A DNA stretch of 64,000 nt, taken from positions 107,188-171,187 of the forward strand of contig CALOAD010000008.1 of NCBI GenBank assembly GCA_942491415.1. The letters run 5' to 3'. This stretch comes from CALOAD01 sp942491415. Its GTDB lineage: Bacteria; Cyanobacteriota; Vampirovibrionia; Gastranaerophilales; CALOAD01. The notes under the pieces are model-generated. The model was not told where the DNA came from and searched no databases. It saw only the letters and a list, made by a program, of their open reading frames with translations. Every line of letters starts with the position of its first letter. Position 1 is the stretch's first letter. The position numbers and the translations under genes were made by a program. This document shows positions 25,297 to 34,451 of this stretch, one piece after another.

Positions 25297-26973
25297 ATGG
25301 ATCAATTTTTAACTAACGCAAACGGAAATTATGATGAGCTAAGTTTAAAAATGCATCAAGTTCAAGAATATTTGGAGGGGGAAGATTATGATAATGCCAA
25401 AATCTTGCTCAAAGAAATTCTTGAAAAATCTCCTGAAGAGCCTAATGCTAACTATATGATGGGACAATTTTTAGAATTTGACGAAGATTACAAAAAAGCA
25501 GCTGAATGTTTTGAAAAGTCTTATAAATTTTCTCAGCACGAAGACATAAAAGCCAAATTATTAGAAGCTTATGAGCTTTCCGATAATTTTGAAAAAGCAT
25601 ACGAAATATATCAAGAAGATTTTAAAAACGATCCTAAAAACCTTTCATTATGCGAAAGATTGGCGCATATTGCTGCAATTTTGGGTAAGAATGAAGATTC
25701 GTTGACTTATTATAATAAAATTCTTGAAAATGACCCCGAAAACGTAGTTGCATTAACCCAATTAATGGATCTTTATCGTGATTTGAATAGATATAATTAT
25801 TACAAAATTAAAGCGCAAATTCATGAGATAGAAAAAGCTTCTTCTTATGCGGTAGGAGCATATAAAAAAGCTTTAAACCACGCCGAAAAACAAGAAGAGA
25901 TAATTGAAACAAGAAAAAAAATAGCACAATTACTAGAAAAGCAAGATAAATTATTACCTGCAATAGACCAGTATCACGCTATTTTGGAAATTGAAGAAAA
26001 TAATTTTGATATATTAATTAAACTAGCAGAACTTTATGCTGATATGGATCATATTGATTCTGCCATAGAGACTTTTGAAAAGGCACTTGAAATAAAACCC
26101 GACATGCCGGAAATTTTGAAAGAATTAGCAGATTTATATCTTGAAATGGAACAATTTGAAAAAGCGGGTAGTTTGCTGCAGAAGATTTTGGATAGTGAAA
26201 AAACACCTTCAAATTTAGTTTCTTTGTCTAAGGTAGAGCTTTTGCAAAACAATGAAGATAAAGCCTTAAGTCTTATAAAAGAAGCGTTGGATATTGATTC
26301 TGAGAATATCGAAGCCAAGGGTGAATTGGCGAATTTTTATATAAAGCAAAATAAAGCCGATGAAGCACTTGTAATTGCAAAAGAAATAAAAGAAAAGCTT
26401 CCTAAAAGTCCGTTTTCGTTTAGAAAATTAGCGGAGGCGTATGAGGCGGTCGGTGATTTGTTTAATATGCATTATAATTATGCTGTATTTCATAGATTAA
26501 AAGGTGAAACACAACTCGCTATAGATGAATACACCTGGGCTTTTAACCTTCAGCCTGATAACAAAGAAGTCTGTATTAAATTAGCAGAACTTTATTATCA
26601 AATAGATGAGCTTTATATTGCAGTTGAATATTATGAAAAGGCTTTTGCTATTGACTCTAATGATGTTACATCTTTAGAAAAAGCTGTTGATATTGAATAT
26701 AAGGTTAATAATTACGAAAAAGCAGCTGAATTGATTAATAAAATTTTAGCAATCAAAGAAACCCCCGAAATGCAGCTAAAACTGGGTGATTGTTATTATA
26801 GTTATAATCAGCTTGAAAAAGCTTTAGAGTGTTATAAAAACTTTGTTGAAAACGGAAAGCTGAGTTCTAAAACAGAAGAAGCGAAAAATAAAATCGCAGA
26901 AATTGAATCAAAACTCTATGGTGAGGATGATGAAGGATTTCTTGAGAAGATTTTACGTTTTTTGTTTAAATAA
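25297..26973 (+). CDS. TPR repeat protein
   Basis: The 558-residue product is a chain of tetratricopeptide repeats from about residue 15 to 540: AKILLKEILEKSPEEPNANY, KAAECFEKSYKF, SAIETFEKALEIKPDMPEIL, AVEYYEKAFAIDSNDVTSLE and others, about a dozen 34-residue units. The start at 25297 has AGGGG about 8 bases upstream; the frame extends 27 codons upstream but overlaps the divergent promoter region. There is no signal peptide, so it is a cytoplasmic scaffold. The C-terminus ends in an aromatic, basic patch (FLEKILRFLFK) that could bind membrane. The partner is unknown. Confidence 0.85.
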   Translation: MDQFLTNANGNYDELSLKMHQVQEYLEGEDYDNAKILLKEILEKSPEEPNANYMMGQFLEFDEDYKKAAECFEKSYKFSQHEDIKAKLLEAYELSDNFEKAYEIYQEDFKNDPKNLSLCERLAHIAAILGKNEDSLTYYNKILENDPENVVALTQLMDLYRDLNRYNYYKIKAQIHEIEKASSYAVGAYKKALNHAEKQEEIIETRKKIAQLLEKQDKLLPAIDQYHAILEIEENNFDILIKLAELYADMDHIDSAIETFEKALEIKPDMPEILKELADLYLEMEQFEKAGSLLQKILDSEKTPSNLVSLSKVELLQNNEDKALSLIKEALDIDSENIEAKGELANFYIKQNKADEALVIAKEIKEKLPKSPFSFRKLAEAYEAVGDLFNMHYNYAVFHRLKGETQLAIDEYTWAFNLQPDNKEVCIKLAELYYQIDELYIAVEYYEKAFAIDSNDVTSLEKAVDIEYKVNNYEKAAELINKILAIKETPEMQLKLGDCYYSYNQLEKALECYKNFVENGKLSSKTEEAKNKIAEIESKLYGEDDEGFLEKILRFLFK

Positions 26974-27070
26974 AATTGTTAAAATTTGTTAATCACTCTC
27001 ATTGTTTTGATAAATTTTCAATTCTTTTTGTTTTCATACAAGTAAGTGGAAAACTCACAAGGAAATTTAA

Positions 27071-27784
27071 ATGAATTTTCAGCCAATCCAACCGATGACT
27101 CAAGAACAGGCGTTTACGCTGCTAAATGCAAATCAACAAGATTTGAGATCAATAGCACGTGTAGATGCTTATTCTCAGTATAATAATGCTCCTGCAAGAT
27201 CTGTAGAGAGAAATTTTGCAACGATGCTACCGATGGCAGATAGTGTGCTTTCCGGTGCTCGCACAAAAGGTTCTTTAGCTACAAAAACTAAAGCCGGGCT
27301 TGGTACTGCCAAAGATTGGGGCTTTTTTATAGGCGCTGCTAAACTTTATAGAACCGCTATCAAAAAAGTTGTGAGTATATGTCCGCCACTACAAAGATTT
27401 TACGAAGAACATCCAACTGCGGCTTCTTTTACTGAAACAGCCGGAGCTGTCGGAGCCGGTTATGCAGGTATAAAATACGGTAATAAAGCTTTTGATAAAT
27501 ATATAAAACCCAATCTTAAAACCGTTGAACAAAAACTTACAGATGTAGTTGACGGTTCAAGAATTGGTGCAAATATAAATAAACGATTGGGTAAATCGGT
27601 AGTTACAGCAGGAATAGCTAATATCGCAAGTTTAGCATTGCCGATTCTTTGTATCGGTTTACTTTTTAAAAATATTTCTGATGTTTGCAAAGCGAAAAAA
27701 CAAGAACAACAAAATTTTGAGCAATTACAACAATCTCAATTGAATTTTGCCAGAGCGATTGCCAATAATGCAATAACACAGTGA
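27071..27784 (+). CDS. Hypothetical protein with two hydrophobic segments
   Basis: The 237-residue product has a Gln/Asn-rich N-terminus (residues 1-45), a Gly/Ala-rich hydrophobic segment near 130-150 (TETAGAVGAGYAGIKYGNKA), and a stronger membrane-like helix near 193-213 (IASLALPILCIGLLFKNIS). It ends in a Gln-rich amphipathic helix. The ATG is preceded by AAGGAAA at good spacing. No family is recognised. The hydrophobic pair and the absence of a signal peptide suggest an inner-membrane or membrane-associated protein. It stands alone between the TPR and glycosidase genes. Confidence 0.65.
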   Translation: MNFQPIQPMTQEQAFTLLNANQQDLRSIARVDAYSQYNNAPARSVERNFATMLPMADSVLSGARTKGSLATKTKAGLGTAKDWGFFIGAAKLYRTAIKKVVSICPPLQRFYEEHPTAASFTETAGAVGAGYAGIKYGNKAFDKYIKPNLKTVEQKLTDVVDGSRIGANINKRLGKSVVTAGIANIASLALPILCIGLLFKNISDVCKAKKQEQQNFEQLQQSQLNFARAIANNAITQ

Positions 27785-27897
27785 AAATGATTTCAAAAAT
27801 TAAACACTCGGTAATCAAAAAATAGGTAACAGTAGGAGTTTTAAAACTACCTTTATAGCCTATAATTTTTGTATTAAATAAATACAGGGTTGTAAAA

Positions 27898-29688
27898 ATG
27901 AGACTGAAAATAGGGCTAATTTCTTTTTTATTAGTTTTTTACTTTTTAAATATCTCAGTAAGTGCTCAAATGAGATATAACCCTACTCGGATGGGGACTC
28001 AGTCCGGCATGTCTGTCTTGAAACGGTCTTCTTTTTCTATCGCTACAGTTGATCCCAGCGATAGAAAAAACCCCAAAGGTAAACAATACCCCGGATCAAG
28101 GGGGGCTAATCAGCTTGTAGTTTATACTCCAAAGTATGGTATTCGCACAGAAACCAATGAATACGGAAAAGAAGCGATAGTAGTAGATGGAACCGTTATT
28201 AAACTTACGGGGGCAAATTCTTATATCCCTAAAAACGGTTTTGTTCTTAGTGGGCACGGCGTTGCAAAGAATTGGATAAGTGCTAATTTGATTGTCGGTT
28301 CTAAAATCCTTTTATCACCTGATAAAAAAACAGCCTATGCAACTATAACTCCGCAAAGCTACACTTTTCAAGCTGTTCAAAAAATAAATCTTGTTAAAAA
28401 ATTAATTAATGAATATAATCTATCAAAAGGTTACTATAACAATATAAAATCCAAGCAGTATCTGGGAAAAGCCTCATCAGAACTTAGCAAAGCCAATGAA
28501 TATATCAAAAAACGAAAATACGCAAAGGCTCAAAAGCTTGCCTGTAGTGCATCAAAATATGCTGATTACGCCTTATATAACGCAATACCTGCAAGAGCAA
28601 ATGATTTAAAAGGCATTTGGGTTAGACCTAAGCAAAAAAATAGAGCGCAAATAGTCAAGGCTATTAAAAAAATCCACGCTGCGGGTATCAATAATATTTT
28701 TATTGAAACCTACTATCACGGCTACACTATCTATCCAAGCAGTGTTCTTAAAGCAAAAGGGCTTAATTATCAAAGAAGAGAATTTCAAGGCTGGGATCCC
28801 CTTGCCTGTTGGATTCAAGAAGCTCACAAAAGAGGCATAAAGATTCACGCCTGGTTCCATACTTTTTATGTTGGAAATGAAAATCCTCAAACATCTTACC
28901 GGCATGTGCTAAATGCTCATCCTGAGTGGGCTAATGTGCAAAAAAGAAACTTTAAGTCTAAAAATATTATGCCTTCAAAAGCTGAACATAATGGTTATTT
29001 CCTTGATCCTGCAAATCCAATGGTGCAAAATCATTTGTTTGAAATTTTACAAGAACTGGTGTCAAAATACCCTATTGATGGATTAAATATAGATTATATC
29101 CGCTATCCGGCAAGCCTTGCTCCAAATTTTTCAGGGTATTTAGATTCAAGCTGGGGATATACAAGCTATGCAAGGTCTGAATTTAAACAACAATATGGTA
29201 TTGACCCTGTTTTATTAAAACCTGATACTTTAAACTGGTACACATGGGAAAAGTATCGTCAGGACAAAGTAACACAATTTGTCTCAAAGCTAAGACAACT
29301 TAAACGGAATAGAAATATTCTTATTTCAATAGTTATATTCCCTGATTGTGTAGAAGGTTCTAAAATAAAACTTCAAAACTGGGATCAATGGGGGCAACAA
29401 AAATTGGTTGATGCGGTTATGCCTCTTATTATGGGAAATGATGAAAAAATTGCATCAGAATATGTTAGAGATGTAAAAAGAAAAACAAACTCAAAAGTTT
29501 GTATTTATCCGGGGTTATTTCAACCGTTTACCTTCGGAAGCCCTTCAGATTTAATTCTTCAAATAAAAGCGAGTAGAAAATCGGGCGCTCAAGGAGTTGC
29601 TTTATTCGATTATGCTCATTTGAGTAAAGATTTTATAACCGCTCTCTCAGCTAGGATATTTGCGAGAAAGCAGAAATTGCCACGCTAA
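27898..29688 (+). CDS. Secreted GHL10-type glycosidase (family 10-like)
   Basis: A signal peptide (residues 1-24, ending VSAQ) leads a 596-residue protein. The N-terminal domain (about 70-155) has VVYTPKYGIRTETNEYGKEA and a VLSGHGVAKNW segment. A helical stretch (about 160-235) follows. The C-terminal two thirds are a GHL10/DUF187 barrel: LKGIWVRPKQKN, AAGINNIFIETYYHGYTIYP, KRGIKIHAWFHTFYVG, YFLDPANPMVQNHLFEIL, and DGLNIDYIRYPAS with the acidic motif on strand 4. Members are thought to cut envelope or exopolysaccharide glycans. It is a single-gene unit. Confidence 0.86.
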   Translation: MRLKIGLISFLLVFYFLNISVSAQMRYNPTRMGTQSGMSVLKRSSFSIATVDPSDRKNPKGKQYPGSRGANQLVVYTPKYGIRTETNEYGKEAIVVDGTVIKLTGANSYIPKNGFVLSGHGVAKNWISANLIVGSKILLSPDKKTAYATITPQSYTFQAVQKINLVKKLINEYNLSKGYYNNIKSKQYLGKASSELSKANEYIKKRKYAKAQKLACSASKYADYALYNAIPARANDLKGIWVRPKQKNRAQIVKAIKKIHAAGINNIFIETYYHGYTIYPSSVLKAKGLNYQRREFQGWDPLACWIQEAHKRGIKIHAWFHTFYVGNENPQTSYRHVLNAHPEWANVQKRNFKSKNIMPSKAEHNGYFLDPANPMVQNHLFEILQELVSKYPIDGLNIDYIRYPASLAPNFSGYLDSSWGYTSYARSEFKQQYGIDPVLLKPDTLNWYTWEKYRQDKVTQFVSKLRQLKRNRNILISIVIFPDCVEGSKIKLQNWDQWGQQKLVDAVMPLIMGNDEKIASEYVRDVKRKTNSKVCIYPGLFQPFTFGSPSDLILQIKASRKSGAQGVALFDYAHLSKDFITALSARIFARKQKLPR

Positions 29689-29765
29689 CAAAATTTAATT
29701 TTACTTTCTTTTAGGCTCTTGTTTTTCTAAAATAAACATTAAAAGATAAAAATAGAGACAAAGCC

Positions 29766-31133
29766 GTGATAAATATTGAAAATACAAAAGAAAGATTAAA
29801 AGAACTTTTTGAAGCCGGTGATGAGCAAAAAGTAAAAGAAGAATTAAATCTTTTGCACCCTGCCGATTTAGCAGAACTTTTCGAAAAAATAAATCCAGCA
29901 GAAAGATTGGATTATTTTAATCTTTTAAATGAAGAGTTATCGGCTGATTTGATTGAGGAATTAAGTCCTCAACTTCAAGTCGAGCTTCTAGGTGAAATCA
30001 ATGAGGATAGAGCGGCTAGAATCATCTTAAAAATGCCTCATGATTCAGTTGCCGATGTATTGGGTGATCTTAGCGATCCTGAAATTGACTCTTATTTAAA
30101 TAAACTGCCCGCAAGGGTTTCTTCTCAAATTAGAGAATTGATGAGCTATAAAGAGGATTGCGCCGGTGGCATTATGACCTCAGAGGTCATAACTGTAGAT
30201 AAAGATATGACTGTTCAAGAGGCTCTTTCGTATATAAGAATAAAGGCTGAGACTGATCAATTCCAGCTATACTACATTTACGTCGTAGATAAACTGGATC
30301 ACCTTTTAGGTGTTTTGAGTTTACGAAACCTTATTACTTCGCCTCCTTTTATAAAAATTGAAGACCTAATGATAACAGATATTATCAAGGTTAATGTTGA
30401 TGAAGACCAAGAATTTGTAGCAGATACGCTTATAAAATATGGATTGCTTGCAGTTCCTGTTGTTGACCATTATCAGAGATTAAAAGGTATTGTAACCTGG
30501 GATGATGCTCAAGAAATCAACGAAGAAGAGACCACGGAAGAAATTTATGCATCTTCAGGTATCGCAACTGATATAATTGATGAAGATGAAATTCTTTCAG
30601 GGCATATTTTTCAATCAATAAAAGCTCGTACACCATGGCTTTTTATAACGCTTTTGGGAGAATTTATTGCTGTAAATGTCGCCAGTAGTTTTGATAAAAC
30701 TCTTCACGCACTTCCTATTATAGCCATTTTTATGCCATTGTTGGCGGGTCTTGGCGGAAATATAGGAACGCAAAGTATTACACTTATGGTTAGAGGTCTT
30801 TCTACAGGGCAAGTTAATTTAAGTTCTGCTCTTCATCATATATTCAGAGAACTTAGAATAGGACTTTTAATAGGTCTGCTTTTTGGTGCTTTGGTTACTG
30901 CCTTCACTTGGAATTGGCAACATAGCAGTGTTCTTGGCTGTGTTGTGGGTACCGCAATGGCGATTAACATGACTATGGCAACAGTGCTGGGAACTGTAAC
31001 ACCGTTTGTCCTCAAAAAGTTCAATGTAGACCCTGCGGTTGCAAGTGGTCCTGTAATCGCAACAACTATAGACGTTTTAGGCTTGGCTGTTTACTTCTCT
31101 TTAGTAACTGTATCTTTAAAATATTTGATTTGA
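29766..31133 (+). CDS. mgtE: Magnesium transporter MgtE
   Basis: MgtE is a homodimeric Mg2+ channel of the inner membrane. The 455-residue product has the MgtE_N superhelical domain (about 1-125, LHPADLAELFEKINPAERLD), two CBS domains (about 130-255) that sense cytoplasmic Mg2+, and five membrane helices (about 285-455) with the pore-lining segment PLLAGLGGNIGTQSITLMVR. The start is a GTG with no strong ribosome site. In other bacteria this family is often under an Mg2+ sensor RNA; none is evident in the 77-base gap here. Convergent with the next gene. Confidence 0.95.
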   Translation: MINIENTKERLKELFEAGDEQKVKEELNLLHPADLAELFEKINPAERLDYFNLLNEELSADLIEELSPQLQVELLGEINEDRAARIILKMPHDSVADVLGDLSDPEIDSYLNKLPARVSSQIRELMSYKEDCAGGIMTSEVITVDKDMTVQEALSYIRIKAETDQFQLYYIYVVDKLDHLLGVLSLRNLITSPPFIKIEDLMITDIIKVNVDEDQEFVADTLIKYGLLAVPVVDHYQRLKGIVTWDDAQEINEEETTEEIYASSGIATDIIDEDEILSGHIFQSIKARTPWLFITLLGEFIAVNVASSFDKTLHALPIIAIFMPLLAGLGGNIGTQSITLMVRGLSTGQVNLSSALHHIFRELRIGLLIGLLFGALVTAFTWNWQHSSVLGCVVGTAMAINMTMATVLGTVTPFVLKKFNVDPAVASGPVIATTIDVLGLAVYFSLVTVSLKYLI

Positions 31134-31145
31134 AATCTTTGAATT

Positions 31146-31802
31146 TTATATTTTAGGAAAAACGAGGATTTTTCCTTCTTCATCTCGCCATTTTAACCAA
31201 CCGACATTTGATGAATTTGTATAGTCAATAATTTTTACCAGCATCCAGTTACCTCTAATCAACTTTAACTGAAGGTGTTTTGGGTAGTAGCAATCGGGAA
31301 CAGGTTCAGATGGTTCTTCAGGAGATATAAACAAACGTTTTTTGTCTTTAGGCAGGTCGGCCCAAAAATACAATCCGTTTTTTCTCCCGATTTTGTTTAT
31401 AAACTTATACCAGGAATAAAATTTGGTATTTTCAGATTTTTTAACCCAGCCGGATTCTCCGCTCTTGGAATTTATATAAACTTCACACCAACCTTCTATT
31501 TCGTCTTTTACGGCTAATAAAGCTTTTTTTTCTTGGGGTTTAAACGCTATGAATACAAAAAAGGGCTTAACCAGCTTTCCTTTTGCAATAACACCATTAG
31601 AGCCCCATCTTATCCTGTCTGTAATTTCAGATGATAAATGTGGTTTTTTATAGACATTGAAAGTTTTTTCAGCATATAAAACCCCAATTCCTTGATTTGT
31701 TATAGATTTTTCGTATTTTGGCATATAGTCTTTAGCCAAAGCACAAGGCTGAGCTAATAATATAAAACTTAGAATCACTGTTAAAAACAGATGTATCTTC
31801 AC
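31146..31802 (-). CDS. Secreted SH3-like domain protein (hypothetical)
   Basis: A GTG start with GGAG upstream opens a 218-residue frame. Residues 1-23 are a signal peptide (LFLTVILSFILLAQPCALAK). The rest contains two SH3-like stretches: ERTFNVYKKP-type strands near 45-100 (VLYAEKTFNVYKKPHLSSEI) and KHLQLKLIRGNWMLVKIIDY near 180-200, with GWCEVYI and GWLKWRDEEG as the usual SH3 closing strands. Such domains bind peptidoglycan or other envelope components. The middle (130-170) has no match. The exact role is unknown. Confidence 0.7.
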   Translation of the reverse strand: MKIHLFLTVILSFILLAQPCALAKDYMPKYEKSITNQGIGVLYAEKTFNVYKKPHLSSEITDRIRWGSNGVIAKGKLVKPFFVFIAFKPQEKKALLAVKDEIEGWCEVYINSKSGESGWVKKSENTKFYSWYKFINKIGRKNGLYFWADLPKDKKRLFISPEEPSEPVPDCYYPKHLQLKLIRGNWMLVKIIDYTNSSNVGWLKWRDEEGKILVFPKI

Positions 31803-31925
31803 GAATATCTCCTTTACAAGAAACTTTTAAAAATATTTTATTTTATGCAAACATACTTTTTTATTAGAACATTTTTGAAAAAAAACGGCAATATTTGTTT
31901 TAAACATCAATTTTTTATTTCATTA

Positions 31926-31955
31926 CGAAAGAGTCTTAAAAGAAAACTTATGTAA
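31926..31955 (+). repeat. 30-nt sequence shared with the rsmB upstream region
   Basis: Thirty nucleotides starting CGAAAGAGTCTTAAAAG match 47768-47797 with one mismatch, including 24 identical in a row. Both are in the 5' intergenic region of a rightward gene in the same orientation, here 115 bases before glyA. It may be a promoter, a leader element or a fragment of a dispersed repeat. Confidence 0.75.
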
Positions 31956-32069
31956 ACTTTTAAATTTATCAAAAGTTATAAAAACTAAATATAAAAACTG
32001 AAAAAACTTTCAATTTTATGGTTTTTTTTAGAAAATGAGGATAGTGAAAAAATAATAAAGGAAAGATTA

Positions 32070-33320
32070 ATGGAATTAAGCATAATAAAACAATATGACC
32101 CTGAAATAGCTTCTTTGATAGAAAAAGAACTTAATAGACAACAAAATACTATAGAATTAATTGCAAGTGAAAACTTTACAAGTGAAGCTGTAATGGCTGC
32201 TTGTGGAAGTATTTTGACCAACAAATATGCGGAAGGAAAACCTTTTAAAAGATTTTACAACGGTTGTGAATTTGTTGATGAGATAGAAACTATAGCAGTT
32301 GAAAGAGCGAAAAGACTTTTTGGTTGTGATCATGCAAACGTGCAACCCCACAGTGGAGCTCAAGCTAATTCGGCAGTGTTTTTATATGCCCTAAAACCGG
32401 GTGATACTATACTGGGAATGGATCTTTCAAATGGTGGTCATTTAACTCACGGGTCTCCGGTTAATTTTTCAGGTCTTTATTTTAACGTTGTAAGTTATGG
32501 AATAGACGATAACGGTTATATTGATTACGATGAAATACAAAAAATGGCTGAAGAAAACAAGCCAAAACTTATAATTGCAGGAGCCAGTAATTACCCCAGA
32601 ATTATTGATTTCAAGAAGTTTAGAGAAATAGCTGATTCTATAGGTGCCTATTTGATGGCAGATATAGCCCATATTGCAGGACTTGTGGCTACAGGACTTC
32701 ACCCGTCTCCCGTTGGACACGCACATTTCATAACAACAACGACACATAAAACGCTAAGAGGTCCTAGAGGTGGCTTGATTCTTTGTGATGAAGAACATGC
32801 GATGGGCATTGATAAAGCTGTATTTCCCGGCATGCAAGGCGGTCCACTTGAACACATTATAGCGGGCAAAGCTATAGCCTTTAAAGAAGCATTAGAGCCT
32901 TCATTTAAAGACTATGCTCAAAGAGTTATAAATAATGCTAAAGCTCTTGCTGATTCTTTGATTGCCAATAATATGGATATTGTTAGCGGTGGTACTGATA
33001 ATCATCTTATGACTTTAGACTTGAGAAAATATGACAAAACGGGCAAAGACGTGGGAAATATGCTTGAAAAAGTTAACATAACAGCAAATAAAAATACAGT
33101 GCCTAACGACCCTAAAAGTCCTTTTGTTACCAGCGGTATAAGGCTTGGAACTCCTGCTGCAACGACAAGAGGTTTTAACGAAAATGATATGAAAATTATT
33201 GGAAAGATAATAGCCGAAACTGTTTTAAACTTAGATGATGAATCAAAATTAAATGAGCTCAAAAATAAGTCTAAAGAGCTATGTTCAAAATATCCCCTTT
33301 ATTCGAATATTATTAGATAA
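32070..33320 (+). CDS. glyA: Serine hydroxymethyltransferase GlyA
   Basis: GlyA interconverts serine and glycine with tetrahydrofolate, supplying one-carbon units; it is PLP-dependent and cytoplasmic. The PLP lysine is Lys227 in ITTTTHKTLRGPRGG. Other signatures: IASENFTSEAVMAACGSILT, GCDHANVQPHSGAQAN, and MADIAHIAGLVATG. The length of 416 residues is typical. The ATG has AAAGGAAAG upstream. The 268-base region before it has no gene but holds the 30-nt sequence shared with the rsmB leader. Confidence 0.97.
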   Translation: MELSIIKQYDPEIASLIEKELNRQQNTIELIASENFTSEAVMAACGSILTNKYAEGKPFKRFYNGCEFVDEIETIAVERAKRLFGCDHANVQPHSGAQANSAVFLYALKPGDTILGMDLSNGGHLTHGSPVNFSGLYFNVVSYGIDDNGYIDYDEIQKMAEENKPKLIIAGASNYPRIIDFKKFREIADSIGAYLMADIAHIAGLVATGLHPSPVGHAHFITTTTHKTLRGPRGGLILCDEEHAMGIDKAVFPGMQGGPLEHIIAGKAIAFKEALEPSFKDYAQRVINNAKALADSLIANNMDIVSGGTDNHLMTLDLRKYDKTGKDVGNMLEKVNITANKNTVPNDPKSPFVTSGIRLGTPAATTRGFNENDMKIIGKIIAETVLNLDDESKLNELKNKSKELCSKYPLYSNIIR

Positions 33321-33353
33321 TTAAAGATAAATAAGCTAAAATAAAATTAAAAA

Positions 33354-33361
33354 GGAGAAGG
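33354..33361 (+). promoter_or_regulatory. Ribosome binding site pointing to an ATT start
   Basis: GGAGAAGG (33354-33361) is the only good ribosome site before the WecA-type gene. It lies 7 bases from ATT at 33365 (counted from GGAG), whereas the nearest in-frame TTG (33413) is over 50 bases away. Confidence 0.55.
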
Positions 33362-33364
33362 ACA

Positions 33365-34441
33365 ATTATCCAACTGGCAAACGCACATATTTGGGGTTTT
33401 ATTATATCTTTTTTGCTGGCTATTTTTATAGTTCCATTGGTAAGATATTTTTGTCTTAAAAAAGGTTTTGTCGATATCCCTGATGAGCGAAAAGTCCATA
33501 GTTTCCCTATTCCCAGGTTGGGAGGTGTCGCTATTTGGCTTTGTACTCTTTTAACTTTTGTTATTTTAGTATTGCTTAGTTTTGACTATCCTAATGGACA
33601 TGGGCTTTCAGGTATATTGTTGGGTGGAAGCTTAATGTTTATATTAGGTTTGGTGGATGATGTTTATAACCTTAACCCTAAATTTAAGCTTTTTATACAG
33701 TTATCAGCTGCTCTTGTTGCATTTTTGTTAGGTGTAAAAATAGAACTCATACAGAATCCTTTTGGTTCAACCATTCTTTTAGGAATGCTTAGCTTGCCTA
33801 TTACTATAATTTGGCTGGTAGCAGTAAGTAATGCAATGAACTTCATTGATGGTGTTGATGGTTTAGCCGGAACTGTATCGACTATAAGTGCTATAACTCT
33901 TTGCGTTGTCGCACTTTCTACTCAGCCTGCACAGCCGATTGCAGCTCTTGTTGCAGCGATATTAGCAGGTTCTGTTATGGGATTTTTGTTATTTAATTTT
34001 AACCCTGCAAAAATATTTATGGGCGATTCAGGAGCTTTATTTGCCGGGTTCACTCTTGCGGCGCTTTCTGTAACCGGTGTTCTTAAAACAGTTGCTGTTA
34101 CTATAATTCTACCTGTATTTATACTTGCAGCGCCTATTATGGATATTTGTTTTTCTGTTTCAAGAAGAGTTATTTCAAAAAAAGACCCGTTTAAAGCTGA
34201 TGCTGATCATATTCATCATAAACTTTTAAAAGCGGGATTTTCTCATAATAAAACCGTTTTAGTATTTATTACAATCGCAATTGCAACAGGAATAATCGCC
34301 ACAAGTCTAGTCGGCGCTTCTGTTAAATATATACTTATTCTTGCAGCTATAGTTCCTTTAATGTTGATTCTTTCAAGACTTTCTCAATCAAAAAAACTTG
34401 AAGAATTTCAAGAAAAAATAGCTAAAGACTTGGATCATTAA
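33365..34441 (+). CDS. WecA/TagO-type undecaprenyl-phosphate sugar-1-phosphate transferase
   Basis: This integral membrane enzyme links a UDP-activated sugar phosphate to undecaprenyl phosphate, starting O-antigen, teichoic acid or exopolysaccharide synthesis. Motifs: PDERKVHSFPIPRLGG, GLVDDVYNLNPKFKL (Mg2+ Asp pair), NAMNFIDGVDGLAGTVS, KIFMGDSGALFAGF, and DADHIHHKLLKAGF (the HIHH loop of WecA/TagO rather than MraY). Ten or eleven helices. The start is set at an ATT (33365) because the ribosome site fits it and the first membrane helix would be cut in half by the TTG at 33413. The start is an inference; the family is certain. Confidence 0.87.
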   Translation: MIQLANAHIWGFIISFLLAIFIVPLVRYFCLKKGFVDIPDERKVHSFPIPRLGGVAIWLCTLLTFVILVLLSFDYPNGHGLSGILLGGSLMFILGLVDDVYNLNPKFKLFIQLSAALVAFLLGVKIELIQNPFGSTILLGMLSLPITIIWLVAVSNAMNFIDGVDGLAGTVSTISAITLCVVALSTQPAQPIAALVAAILAGSVMGFLLFNFNPAKIFMGDSGALFAGFTLAALSVTGVLKTVAVTIILPVFILAAPIMDICFSVSRRVISKKDPFKADADHIHHKLLKAGFSHNKTVLVFITIAIATGIIATSLVGASVKYILILAAIVPLMLILSRLSQSKKLEEFQEKIAKDLDH

Positions 34442-34451
34442 AAAGTTTTCG

